64,000 bases of DNA from positions 4,588,001-4,652,000 of the forward strand of contig OX336359.1 in the NCBI GenBank assembly GCA_946902875.1, given 5' to 3'. The notes below the pieces were generated by a model that worked only from the letters and a program-made list of their open reading frames with translations, was not told the DNA's origin and searched no databases. This document shows, piece after piece, positions 29,621 to 40,180 of this stretch (the first letter of the stretch is position 1; the number at the start of each line of letters is the position of its first letter). This DNA comes from Nematopogon swammerdamellus (Eukaryota > Arthropoda > Insecta > Lepidoptera > Adelidae). The position numbers were made by a program, and so were the translations under genes.

Positions 29621-30005
29621 CTAGGGCAGCCGGGGCTGCCGCGAACAGGGCAGAGGACCTCAAACGCAATAAATACGGTGATCTTGCCGACAGTTTTCAC
29701 TTTGTTGCTTTTGCGGTAGAGACGCTCGGTCCGTGGAGTTCTGGTGCCAGGAGTTTCCTGAAGAAGCTCGGGAAGCTTCTAGTCGATGTAACTGGTGTCC
29801 CGCAATCGAAGGCTTACTTCATCCAACGAGTTAGCCTTGCCATCCAGCGGGGAAATGCCGCAAGTGTGCTAGGTACTTTTACCTTAGATTCTTTTGATAA
29901 CTATTTTAATATTGTTTAGTTTGAGTTTTCATTATGTTTTTATAGTTTCTTGTTCACTGTATGGCCCTAGTTGGCTTAAATAAAGATAATATCCTATAAA
30001 AAAAA
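29621..30005 (+). mobile_element. RLE-LINE copy 2, nearly identical fragment
   Basis: It begins inside the ORF (TAGGGCAGCCGGGGCTGCCG) and is open to the same stop codon as copy 1. Over about 330 bp I find one difference, TTCTTTTGA where copy 1 has TTCATTTGA. It then ends GGCTTAAATAAAGATAATAT, CCTAT and A8, which looks like the genuine 3' end, with an AATAAA signal. Confidence 0.85.
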
Positions 30006-30390
30006 TGAGTATTTCCATTGTTTGCAATGGTTTGTCTAGAGGCGTGTTCCTTGTTGGGTAAATGTTTTATTTTGAGTCGTTGCTGCAATGGTATTGCGGC
30101 CTGGGAAATTTATTTCACGTAATTCTTCCTTAGGTACTTTCTATATTACTTTTGTAATGTGTTGTTTGAGTGACGACGACTCTGGGGGTTGAAAAGTGTT
30201 TTATTTATTTATATTTTTTACATTACACTTTTCTGTGATGCAGACGACGGACTTAATGCAAAAGGTGATTTCTTTCAGTTACCTAAAGAACAACAACACG
30301 AAGAAGAAGTATTTTGGTGTCGTGTTTTATGTATGTACTTAGTCCCCAAATACTGAAAAAATGGGCATCATATATAATATAACATTTGTC
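30006..30390. other. No recognised gene
   Basis: No family match or supported ORF. Confidence 0.4.
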
Positions 30391-30782
30391 AGCCTCGGTA
30401 GCTCAGTGGTGCGGTCGGTCGACTGTCGGTCGGATCATAAGCACACCTGGGCGCGGCCAGTGGATGAATGGGTGCCCACTCGACCGTTGGAGGCTGACCG
30501 TGGTTCGGATTCCACGTAAAACTGTAGGTCCCTTCCCTTCTTACCTTACTATGTGCTAGAGTTTATCACGCCCGGTTTGGTACCACCGCACTGAATGAAA
30601 GGTCGGTTGAAACGGCTATGTAAATAGTTTGTGTTTTCCCCCAAGTTCAGTGTAGACGGCACGACCGAAATGAAGCACTGACATGGCACCTCGTTCACCA
30701 AGGTGTTATGGGCTGACATCACGGATTAAGTAGGCGATGTGGCAAAACGTGTCAGTTTCCATAAAAAAATAATAATAAAAAA
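30391..30782 (+). mobile_element. SINE-B, full length
   Basis: Opens CAGCCTCGGTAGCTCAGTGG (A box). The 5S-like part is decayed (CACACCTGGGCGCGGCCAGT). B box GTGGTTCGGATTCCACG, the full body, and tail GTGTCAGTTTCCAT plus an A/TAA-rich end follow. Confidence 0.85.
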
Positions 30783-31080
30783 ATAAAACCCCCGCGAAAA
30801 TGAATTGAAATCCTTCTAAATATTGTTTAAACGAAATCTCACCTACACTCACATTTAGACTAAAATTAAATGTTAAAATACCTAGTATAATAATATTCTT
30901 CTTGTTTTTGGTGAATTTGTACACAAACAGAGAACATTAAGTCTCCGGGGATTGAATCCTCGGACCTCCAGGTCACACGCGTCGCTCGACACTCACTCAG
31001 GCGCTAAAATGCTTTCGCTCTCTGCATTATGAGAAACTTTTCTATAGCATTCGAAGATTGTTTATAGGAGAAAGAAGTGC
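30783..31080. other. No recognised gene
   Basis: Includes TCCGGGGATTGAATCCTCGG near 30944, which is suggestive of an old tRNA-like B box but not supported further. Confidence 0.3.
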
Positions 31081-31112
31081 TATACAGGGTGTTGTCACGG
31101 CCACTACATTAA

Positions 31113-32966
31113 CCCAGATCCTCCTACTGGTCGTTTAAACACCCAAATAAAATTATCGAAGCTACCCTCTGTTTAATGTACTTTTCGTGTGTTGTGACCT
31201 AACTTATTCTCGAATGTTGATCACAGATGCTACATATCTTTGTTTGAGTGAGTAGTTCGGGACATTTAGAAGCAGTTATTTGTTGTTTTTTTAGTTTTAA
31301 AGTTAAGTGAGATAATTGACTGGCACCATGGCTTCGAAAAGTAAGTTTCTATTCATGTTTCCAGCTAAAATTTAACGATACTTATTATTTTTACTAAGCT
31401 ATAACTACAAACTATACTATAACTAGAAGATAACACTTTGGCCTTGAGTTTTTCTTATCAATATCCAACTCTAAAGTGTATGGCCGTTTAAACGCCCAGT
31501 AGGAGAATCAACGTCTGTCATCTTCTTCAGACCTCGACATAGTCAACCGTTAAAACTACACGAAATTATTGAAGAGCTGGATTGTATTGATGACGAGGAT
31601 CAATTGCCAAGTGACCTAACTATTTTGCCTCTCGAAAATGCTAACGCAGAAATTACAGACGAGGACTCTGGCGACGAAGAAGTTGTGACTTGGCACAATC
31701 TTCCAGGTTCAAATCTTCCAATTCATTGAATGAAAAATTCTTCGCTTTTGCTCCATTGGAAGAAAGTACAGTGTGGATGAAGCGATGGTGCCTTACTATG
31801 GTAGACACAGCTGTAAGCAATTAATAGGAGAAAAGCCTATTCGTTGGGGATACAAGTATTGGGCGGTCGGTGCTACGAGATTAGGATACGTGGTCTGGTT
31901 TGAGCCATATCAAGGAAAGTAAGCAAATATTCCTGTGGCGTACAAACAGTTTGGTTTAGGTGGAAGTGTTATTCTACAATTTGCTGACGTATTTCAACAA
32001 TCCACAGATGCCGTTTCATTAATTTTTGTCGACTTTTTACGTCAATCCCGCTCTTGCACGAGCGACCAACAGAGGTCTGAAGGCGACTGGAACGATGAGA
32101 CTTACAACTGCTTCAAACACAGAACAGGTAGAACTACTACACAATGCAAGACTTTTTCACAGCAGCTCAAGAAGTATGTGAAAATTGAGCACCCAGCATT
32201 ATAAAAAAATATAATGAAAATATGGGCGGGGTTGACCGAGCTGACCAAAACATAGGTCTTTATAGGACCGCCATTACAGAAAAACAATTGTATTTTCCAT
32301 TGGTGTGTCTTTGTCTTGATATGGCTTCTCAAAATGGGTGGCAGGTACAAGGGTGATGGTCGACCATCACTACCAGTAGGTACGACCATCTCACATACTG
32401 CAGAGTTACCACTCTGGACCATTCAAGAACTTTGCTAGAAACTTACAAAAGAACTGAAAAGCGTGGGCCTCGTCTTACACAGAAAAACTATCGCGAAACA
32501 TCCCGATTTGATAGGGTAGGTAGAACATTAAATGTTCTCCATCTGTAAACCAAATTTTGGTTGACTAAAAAGAAAATCAGCTGAGGTGTGCTGTATGTAA
32601 GAAGAAAACAAATTATTTTTGTAAAAAATGATTATTTCCCTGCACCCCAAAGCATGATTTGCCTCATAATATCACACTCCAGCTTAGTTATTTAGTTTTG
32701 TTTTAAATATCAATTCAAATAAAACTGTGTTTCAAGAAGCATTCGGACTTTTAAATGCATTAATATACATAATACATAGGTACCTTTCATACTTTATCTA
32801 AGTAGTGGATTCTCCTACTGGGCGTTTAAACGCCCATCACTTTTCTGATTTTCCAAGTAAGTAAAATTTTTTCCAGTATTTTTTCTAAGTCAATGGAATC
32901 GTAATTAAGCACATACTAAAAATGTATAAACTTTGGAGACCATAAATAGTTACAGGAGTAACTGGG
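31113..32966 (+). mobile_element. piggyBac-like element, decayed, 1.85 kb
   Basis: TTAA flanks both sides (31109-31112, 32967-32970). The termini CCCAGATCCTCC and GGAGTAACTGGG are inverted, with the CCCAG/CTGGG ends conserved. Inside is a broken transposase. The subterminal motif CTCCTACTGG with GTTTAAAC occurs at about 31121, 31484 (inverted) and 32815. TTAA target specificity is diagnostic of piggyBac. Confidence 0.9.
31328..32660 (+). pseudogene. piggyBac transposase pseudogene (DDE_Tnp_1_7 type)
   Basis: Pieces in different frames keep family order. They are an acidic N-terminal stretch (EIIEELDCIDDEDQLPSD), the first catalytic Asp block VDEAMVPYYGRHSCKQ near 31775, and YVVWFEPYQGK followed by a stop near 31920. 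Then come RGLKATGT near 32070, the GGVDRADQNIGLYR block near 32225, and a C-terminal cysteine-rich segment RCAVCKKKTNYFC near 32585. There are several stops and at least two frameshifts. An ATG followed by GTAAGT at 31328-31346 could be a first exon, but the phase does not join cleanly. Confidence 0.85.
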
Positions 32967-33439
32967 TTAAATTTAGGAAATTATTATTGGGATCAATAGT
33001 AACAAAAAAGTCAAATAACTTTTTTCTGTATTTCCTTTAAATAAAAGGTTACAGTTTTCATATAAACTAATTGATTAATTTAGTGTGAAAAGGATCTAAT
33101 TTTCCGCACAAACGTGGGAATGAAAGGCGCGCGGTGTGTGAGCGAGCAGGGACGAGTGCGCGGAGAGAGGAGATGCGCGGCGGAGGCGCGGCGTGAGTTT
33201 TTCGACCCCGACCCTTCCCGCGCCAGAACCCTCTCCCCGAGCGCGTCAAATTACACTTGACGAAAACATGCATTTAAAAAATTAATATCTCGAAAACTAA
33301 AGACTTTAGCAAAAAACTTTATTCACTTTTTTGTCTCGGGAAAACATGAGGATTGCGCTGGTGAAATTAATGTACTGGCCGTTACAACATCCTGTATTAT
33401 TTGTAGTGAGGTTACATTGCCGCTCGACCGATGTTCTTG

Positions 33440-33618
33440 TCACTTGGTAGGGTACGACCGGCATGGGTTGGTACCGCCGCACTGAATGAAAGTTCGGTCG
33501 AAATGTTCAGTGTAGCCGGCACGACCGAATTGAAGCACTGGTGTTCACCAAGTGTTATGTGCTGATATCACGGATTTAGTAGGTGATGCAGCCAACCGTG
33601 TCAGTTTCCATAAAAAAA
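33440..33618 (+). mobile_element. SINE-B body and tail with internal deletion
   Basis: GGTTGGTACCGCCGCACTGA, then a jump from GGTCGAAATG to TTCAGTGTAGCCGGCACGAC, and tail GATGCAGCCAACCGTGTCAG plus A8. Confidence 0.75.
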
Positions 33619-34323
33619 ACCAATATCTCCCTCGGACTCGGACGATTTTTCAGCATTATTAGCATTTTTTTAAACAGTACGTTTCATCCGACAGCCCCAG
33701 CGGTATCATTTAAAAGATTTTGTAAAATATAAATTTCAGCTTGTGTTTAATTGTACCAAAACTGACCATTTCAAATCCTGACGAATTGCAAATCTGACCA
33801 TTTGAAAGTCTGACGCTTTGAAAATCTGACCAAATGAAAACAAACGATATGCGAGTAGTATTGCATACTTCCATCCTAATCAAATAAAAATTAAATTTTG
33901 GGCCATCAGAAGTCTAGTTTTTCTCAATTTCTAAAACTTTTTGAGCAAAAATCTATAATTGTATGCACAACTACATTATGTAGTATGTTGTTAATTATTT
34001 GGAATTTTCAGACAACAGTTAATAGAAAAAAGTCCGGGTGCAAATCTGCAGTTTTTTGTGAACTATCCATTTTGGAAATTGTCTCAATAATTCCTATAGA
34101 TCGGTTTATTAAATCATTTTTTTTTTCATGCTGTTCTGCGTATTTTGGCGTCAGTTTCATCAAAATCTTTTGACCGATAGACGAACAGACAGACAGACAA
34201 ACACCAAAATGATCCCATAAATTTACCTAAAACGGGAAAGGGGAAAATTGTTTTACTCAATAAGTAAATCTAAAGAATTGAAGATAGGAAGGCCAGATTA
34301 ATGTAGGGAGGTACATATCGATT
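33619..34323. other. No gene; short degenerate tandem repeat
   Basis: At 33765-33845 TCTGACCATTTGAAAG-like units repeat about four times at roughly 19 bp. CATCAAAATCTTTTGACCG with GACAGACAGAC at 34155-34200 looks like a LINE or family D 3' end. Confidence 0.45.
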
Positions 34324-34582
34324 ATAATAAGGCGACTAAGAGATAAGGACAAGGTGCCGTGCTAAAGGTCGACAGGCTAGCCACCTTTCAACTTGGAACG
34401 GTCCCTACCCTGTGTCATGCAGCAGGTGGATCTTCGTGCCTTACTTGCTGATTGATAAGTAATCTTGTCCTAATACATTGCTAAACGTGGTGTTGTGCTG
34501 TAATTTACAAGAGTACTTGCAGCACAACACCGACTACTCTGCTTACCTGATTGTCGAGATACAGCGTGTGGTTTGTATGTAC
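34324..34582 (+). mobile_element. SINE-A without its first 70 bp
   Basis: Starts AAGGCGACTAAGAGATAAGG and keeps the hairpin arms (GGTGTTGTGCTGTAA and TTGCAGCACAACACC), TTGTCGAGATACAGCG and a short ATGT tail. Confidence 0.8.
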
Positions 34583-35209
34583 ATATGGATTTTTAAAGCA
34601 CTTCTATTTCCATGTTTATTCTATAAGACAACAAGTGCTAAAACTGGATAAACATTCTCTCAGCCTAATCCCGCACCTTACGTCGTTGACAATGGCGTCT
34701 ATTTTCGTAACTTAGGCCCGCATTTACAGTAAGTTAGTCTTAAGTCAAGATATGCGAACAATAGAAGCGCGATCAACTTCTCGAGGAACAGAAAAGTCCT
34801 TATGGTGTGCGCAAAATTTAATTTAATACCGAATGTCCATGAGTCTTGTATTGGCGCACCCAGTCTAATGCAAACTGTATCCGTTATAAGCTGTAGAACT
34901 TAACGGCAAGTGTGTGTTCCTTTTTTCGGCCTCCATTACTGCCTGACAACTTTGGCATTTGTGATTTTTTTTTAAACCTCTCACAATTATTGTCGGTAAA
35001 TTTATGTGAATCCAACATTTTTGCACGAATAAAGTATGAAAACTGTATGTAAATCCGCTAAGGCCTTCTCGAGTTAAAAGCTAGCTTTCAGACAGCAGAC
35101 AGACAGACATTGGTCACAGAATTTTTTTAATCGGATGAATATTTTCGGAGATTACCTCCTACATCCAAACCAAACTTACAAACTTTACCTCTTTATAATA
35201 TTAGTGTAG
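34583..35209. other. No recognised gene
   Basis: GACAGCAGACAGACAGAC near 35092 may be a family D 3' piece. Otherwise unassigned. Confidence 0.4.
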
Positions 35210-35346
35210 ATTGGCTTTTGGCCGCGGCTTCGCTCGGGTTTTTTTTTTCTTTTTTTCTGTCAGAAAAAGGTTTTTTTTTCTGTTTTTTCTGTTCCCCGAC
35301 GCGCGCACAACTAACCACCAAAGTTTCACCGTAATCGGATAAACGC
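35210..35346 (+). repeat. Family D variant, truncated
   Basis: GGCTTTTGGCCGCGGCTTCG followed by T runs and CCACCAAAGTTTCACCGTAA, as at 15118. It is cut at the junction with the half MITE at 35347. Confidence 0.6.
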
Positions 35347-35645
35347 ATGTTCCGCACGAACGTGGGAATGAAAGGCGCGCGGTGAGTGGGCGAGTAGGGA
35401 CGAGTGCGCGGAGAGAGGAGATGTCCGGAGGCGGCGCAGTGTGAGTTTTCCGTCCCCAACCGTTCCCGCGCCAGCACCTTCCTCCCTCACGCGTAAAATT
35501 ACACTAGACGAAAACAAAAATTTCAAAAATTCATATCTCCATAACTAGACACTTTAGGGAAAAACTTTATTTACTTTTTGTCTCGGAAAAACATAAGGAT
35601 TGCGCTGGCGAAATTAATGTACTGGCAGTTACAACACCCTGTATA
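35347..35645. mobile_element. Half copy of the ACAGGGTGTTGT MITE
   Basis: It begins in the GC-rich core (TGTTCCGCACGAACGTGGGA) and runs to the terminus TTACAACACCCTGTATA. The other terminus is absent. Confidence 0.75.
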
Positions 35646-36120
35646 GCAGAAGATGTAGATATTATTTTATAAAACCAGTATGGGTGGCTGTACCAGTGGT
35701 ACCCGAAACAGCCAAAGAGATATTGCGAACGAAGCAAACAGCATGCAAAGTATGACAATAGCACGTCTATATATTTAAATGCTGTGTCCTTAACTAAGCC
35801 AGCCAAGTCACTGTCAACTTCGAGACTTCTTTATCAAAGGATTAGGGCCATGTAAATATTGACGCGTTTCTACAAAAGACTTAGGTACAAAGGACGCAAA
35901 AATGGAAGACCTATTATGTGAGAGAAATAGAACAATTAAGGAGTTGGCTTTGTAATTAAAGCCTGCTTTTGCGTAAAAGCCTCCTCCACATTTATTTATT
36001 AAGTCTTTGGCCAAACGGTGAGCATTTTTACCTATACCGGCACAGGCAAATTATTTGATATCCATTGGCGCGTACTTATATGATATGGTTATGGTGATTA
36101 AATATATGAAAATAGACACA
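35646..36120. other. No recognised gene
   Basis: Unassigned. One frame contains SLTKPAKSLSTSRLLYQR, which I do not recognise. Confidence 0.35.
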
Positions 36121-36124
36121 CGCC

Positions 36125-36348
36125 GGCGCGCCGCGCCGCCCGCTCGTAGATACCTATTCTGGCGCGCACTGTAAACTCTGGAACGCTTTCGCCCTCCAAG
36201 TACTCGTATAGTCTCGGGTCCTTCAAGAGAGGCATGAATGGCCAGGCCGGCATGGCATTCGCAGCCCCGCATGCGGCCGAATGTCCATGGGCATCGCTAG
36301 ACACCTTATGGGTGGCTCGGCGCCACATGTCGCGCTTACTATAAAAAA
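36125..36348 (+). mobile_element. Jockey-like LINE 3' terminus
   Basis: GTAAACTCTGGAACGCTTTC (the RT LWNAF-like end), then GGCCGGCATGGCATTCGCAG and GGTGGCTCGGCGCCACATGT, ending TACTAT plus A9. Confidence 0.7.
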
Positions 36349-36354
36349 AAATTA

Positions 36355-36490
36355 CATACAGAAAAGATTTCTAAAAATCGTCAATTTAGTTTTATTATCA
36401 TCAGTCTACAAACGCAGTATTTCATAAAACAAAGTAGCTTATTCCATCACTATCCCTTACAGATTTATTATTAGTATTAATATTGATGAT
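36355..36490 (+). repeat. Family D 3' half
   Basis: AAAAGATTTCTAAAAATCGT to CAGATTTATTATTAGTATTA. It lacks the GCCCGCGG start, so it is truncated at its 5' side. Confidence 0.7.
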
Positions 36491-36928
36491 ACTGGATGAA
36501 GGACCAAAAAAAATCTAGACTGAAACTAGTGGAAATTTCACTAGATTGAGCGCAGGTTTTAAGGCCTTTTCCTTTAAGAACACTTGCTCTGTGGTAACTT
36601 CATGGTTTTGTGCTTCAACACAATACTCCAAACATACATACAGGAAGAAATGCAGTGGGGCTATTCTTTTTAAGTACCTTTTTAAGTAGGTATAGGCGCA
36701 CATAATATGATAACTTATGCCTATGTGTGTGTGTATGTATACGTACAGTACACCACCACACAATTGTACATAATAGTAACTTATGTACGCACACATCACC
36801 ATAATGTATGTACTTAGGATGTGTAGGCATATGTCAAACACAGAATGTAATGGCTCAATCTTCATAGTAGATAGTGATGTGCGTGCATGCATATTTGCGT
36901 TCATCGTTTGTCGATAAAAATTTTGTAG
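36491..36928. other. No recognised gene
   Basis: Contains GTGTGTGTGTATGTATACGT. AACTAGTGGAAATTTCACTAG near 36525 is palindromic. No family assignment. Confidence 0.4.
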
Positions 36929-37080
36929 TATAATGCGCGGGGCGGATCTCGGCGTGTCGCCGCCGCCGCAGCGGTTCATCAGTGTTCTCCCTCGCACGCG
37001 CACCGTACTTGTATAGTGTATTCGCGTGGCGGGTCGCCCGCTGCGGCGACGACACGCCGAGATCCGTCCCGCGCATTATA
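36929..37080. repeat. 152-bp GC-rich inverted-repeat element
   Basis: TATAATGCGCGGGGCGGATC at the left and GATCCGTCCCGCGCATTATA at the right are reverse complements with one mismatch. The pairing continues through TCGGCGTGTCG and CGCCGCAGCGG, about 45 bp per arm. TA lies at both outer ends, which is MITE-like and could fold into a long hairpin. Confidence 0.85.
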
Positions 37081-37254
37081 CAGAATTTTTTTAAACATCA
37101 AATTTGCCTCGAGGAAATTGTAGACATAGAGAGACATTACGTAAGTACATTATGTACATAATACGTACGAGTATATACCTACATGAATATGCAAAATATT
37201 TGTTGAAATAATGGGAAACAAGGCAACTTTTATTTTTCGATGTTTTCAATACGT

Positions 37255-37475
37255 ACATACATACTACACGATGTATCCCGAAAATTGGGGTAAGCAGATT
37301 AGTCGGTGTTGTGCTGCAAATACTCTTGTACATTACAGCACAACACCGGACATCACATTTAGCAAAGTTTTAGGACAAGATAACTATCAAGCAGCAAGTA
37401 AGGCACAAAGAGCCACCTGCTACATGACTCTGTGGAAGGACCGTGACAAGGTGATCCTGTCGCCCTTATGCACAG
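37255..37475 (-). mobile_element. SINE-A, head truncated
   Basis: On the minus strand the hairpin arms (GGTGTTGTGCTGTAA and TTGCAGCACAACACC), CACCTTGTCACGGTCC and the (TATG)-like tail at 37258 are present. The GTGTGGGG head is missing. Confidence 0.75.
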
Positions 37476-38215
37476 CATCGGCTTTTTAAGCGAAATAATT
37501 TTACATTATTTATAACTTTTTAAAGGCAAGGTGAAGGGAGTAATATCACTTCAGCCTACAGTCCTGTTAACAAAAGTGTTTCAAATCATTCCATTCCAGT
37601 CTGCATAGAGTTTGTTAGAAGCCTATATGTGAAGGAATATTTTTAATTTATTTTAACTACCTAATTATTATAAACATTTTCAGACTCATCAGACATCACA
37701 GTTCTATTTTATTTTTAAAACTGTTATCGAACAGTTCAAATAAAAATATTATCTAGGTAAATATAATTAATAGATTTAAACATAATAAATAGTACCTATA
37801 GATATTTCGCCACCACAACACTAGCAGGCGCAGTCGACAACACGTCGGAAGGGTGCAGCGCAGCGTGACCGCATCCTACCTCGCTCTTCCGGATTACCGG
37901 ATAAGCGAGGTGGTGGTTAAAATAATATTTTCATTGTAGTACTGTTTTTTTAGGGTTTCGTACCACAAAAGAGGAAAAAACGGAACATTTAACCTGGAAA
38001 AAAAAGAATCACTCTCGTGTCTGTCTGTTTGCCTGCCCGTTACTTCCTCCGAATCTACTGGACTAAATTAAGAATAAGGTATATATTCAAAATAAAAAAA
38101 TATTTATTTTGTAGAAGTAGTTCATTTAATTGACTTGTAGATTTAATGTCGAATGAGCTGTCAAATTGTTAGCTGTCAAGTTGTAAAAAAAAATCAACTT
38201 GTAATATGTAGGTAT
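37476..38215. other. No gene; a small hairpin
   Basis: CCTCGCTCTTCCGGATTACC, GGATAAGCGAGG at 37881-37912 can pair, and outer CCACCAC/GTGGTGG words flank it. Otherwise AT-rich and unassigned. Confidence 0.4.
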
Positions 38216-38545
38216 ATCTTTTATGGAAACTGACACGCTTTGCTACTTCACCTACTACATCGCCGGCTACACTGAACTGGACGGAAAACACGAACTGTTT
38301 ACACAGCCGTTTCAACCGACCTTCCATTCAGCGCGGTGGCATAAACCCGGGAGGGTTAAACCCTGACACCTATTGAGGTAAGGTAAGAAGGGAAAGTAGC
38401 TACAGTTTTACGTGGAATTAGAACCACGGTCAGCCTCCAAAGATCGAGCGGTCACCCATCCAAGTACTGACCGCGCCCAGGTGTTTTTTTATTGATCACG
38501 ACCGACAGTGGACCGACTGCCCCACTGAGCTATCGAGGCTGACTT
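38216..38545 (-). mobile_element. SINE-B, near full length with internal deletion
   Basis: The minus-strand head GTCAGCCTCGATAGCTCAGT is at 38545. The 5S-like GCGGTCAGTACTTGGATGGG and the body follow. Part of the tail region is deleted, with CCGGCGATG joining directly to TAGTAGGTG. Confidence 0.75.
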
Positions 38546-38651
38546 TTTATTCTTAATACTTGATTCCGAAGGTAAAAATGAATAGTAAGAGCAATAAGTA
38601 TTTGATTACCTACCTACATAATTTTCGACCATGGCTGCAACATACTCTAGT

Positions 38652-38760
38652 CAAAGGGTAAGCCTTGCGATCCAGAGCGGGTTAATGTTGCAAGTGTTCT
38701 AGGAACATTTGAAAACGCCCCTTTTGGAAGTTATTTTAATGTTTGTTAAGTAGGTTTTAA
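38652..38760 (+). pseudogene. RLE-LINE C-terminal relic
   Basis: AAAGGGTAAGCCTTGCGATC encodes the end of the QRVSLAIQRGNA block, and a frameshift follows. TATTTTAATGTTTGTTAAG corresponds to the ORF end YFNV-stop of the other copies. Confidence 0.6.
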
Positions 38761-38778
38761 TTCTTTAGTTCTTAGTTA

Positions 38779-39200
38779 GGGTTCCGTATCCGTCATAATT
38801 ATACTACTATATATACGTCATATATATCCGTCCTATTACTATGTCTACGCCGTCTGTCTGTCAGTCTGTCCGTCTGTCCGAGGGCTGTATCTCTTGAATC
38901 GTAATAGGTAGCCCGTTGAAATTTCACAGAATTATGTGTTATTATGGCCGATATAACAACACATAATAAAAATAAGAAAAAGTAAACAATTCACGGGGGT
39001 TCTCATACAAGAAACTAAAAAGTGTATGCGCCCCATCTACCGAAAAGAGTATGAAACATTTTAACTAAACATGAATTGTTACTAATATGAACATTTCATA
39101 AAACACACCATAGATGGCGTGAGTGGCCTGACATATCTGACCATGACATGGCGATACGGAACCCTCGGTGGGCGAGTTTGACATGCACTTGGCCGGTTTT
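38779..39200 (-). repeat. Family E repeat
   Basis: On the minus strand it starts CCGGCCAAGTGCATGTCAAA, holds ATGAAATGTTCATATTAG-like text, and ends with the GACAGAC run and GGATACGGAACCCTAACT. It includes a small ATATATACGTCATATATATC duplication near 38805. Confidence 0.75.
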
Positions 39201-39568
39201 TTTATATTTTATGAAAATAAATACTTTTTTGCTGTTAATGACCATAAATTCTACTTTCAAATAAATACCGGACTTCGAGTCCGGTAAATCGAGTTCGCAA
39301 CTCGGATAATCGAAATTACTCAAATTTAATGTTGTGTCCGTGTGGACTTCGTGCTGAGTACCTACCTATAATCCTCGTAGCCCAAATAGGTATTACTTTG
39401 GACAGCTGCCTAGTTCCCCCGTCATATTAGAGAAATTCCGTTGAAGCTGGTGTTATATCGGTATTAATGGATTTTACTTCTCCTTCGTTAGTGTCAAATC
39501 AGAGTTCCTGCATTTGTTACTATGCCTATGTGGTTGTAAAATTGTAACAATAAGTACCTACATTTAAA
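39201..39568. other. No recognised gene
   Basis: No family match or supported ORF. Confidence 0.35.
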
Positions 39569-40180
39569 AACCGGCCAAGTGCGAGTCGGAATCGCGCACC
39601 GAGGCTTCAGAACCACAAAAAAAAAACAATAAAAAAAAACACGTTTCTTGTTCCATGTAGCCATATTAATTTTTTTCTTTTTCCATTTTTTATTATTTGT
39701 TGTTATATCCGCCATAATAACACATTATCTGTGAAAATTTCAACCGGCTACCTATTACGGTTCTAAAGATACAGCAGTAGGACAAACAGACAGACAGACA
39801 GAAGGCGTAGGCTTCCGTGGGGGATACGGAAACCTAAAAAGTGGTCAAGCAAGTCGAACTCGCGTGAAGATCCGAACCATTCGGTAATCCGTGAGAACTT
39901 TATGACTTAGGATTTGCGTTTACGCTTTCCTGTAAACTATGAGAGAGGTCCAATATTTCCTAATTGACCCCCAAAGTCTAAATTCGTTCATTTACCAACG
40001 TATATACGGCCGTGTTTGGGTCATCAAACTCTATATATGTACGAAATTTAAAAAAAATTTGGACCAGTAAAATCGGAGAAAATAATCTGTGACAGACGGA
40101 CAGACAGACGGACAAGACATACAGACAAAACAGTGATCCCATAAGAGTTACGTTTTTTCCTCAAGGAAGCGGACCCTGAA
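39569..40180 (+). repeat. Family E copy followed by a related E-prime copy
   Basis: 39569-39838 is family E (CCGGCCAAGTGCGAGTCGGA to GGATACGGAAACCTAAAAA). It is immediately followed by GTGGTCAAGCAAGTCGAACT, CGCGTGAAGATCC and, further on, GACAGACGGACAGACAGACG with a CCTGAAAA end. The same E then E-prime order occurs at 41399-42012. Confidence 0.7.

Larger units (their letters stand above)
31083..33396. mobile_element. TA-flanked MITE (ACAGGGTGTTGT family) hosting piggyBac
   Basis: Ends TACAGGGTGTTGTCACGGCC and GGCCGTTACAACATCCTGTA. Removing the piggyBac and one TTAA leaves about 456 bp, against 457 bp for the uninterrupted copy at 45414-45870. Its GC-rich core (33120-33250) contains AAAGGCGCGCGGTGTGTGAG. 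No transposase of its own. Confidence 0.88.

Noticed and set aside
31328..31346. First coding exon of the piggyBac transposase with an intron
   Set aside because: ATG and GTAAGT are present, but joining to the next acceptor does not give the right frame, so it is only mentioned.
35193..35526. Arginine/serine-rich minus-strand ORFs
   Set aside because: They read through the GC-rich core of a MITE, which recurs at 33120 and 45600.
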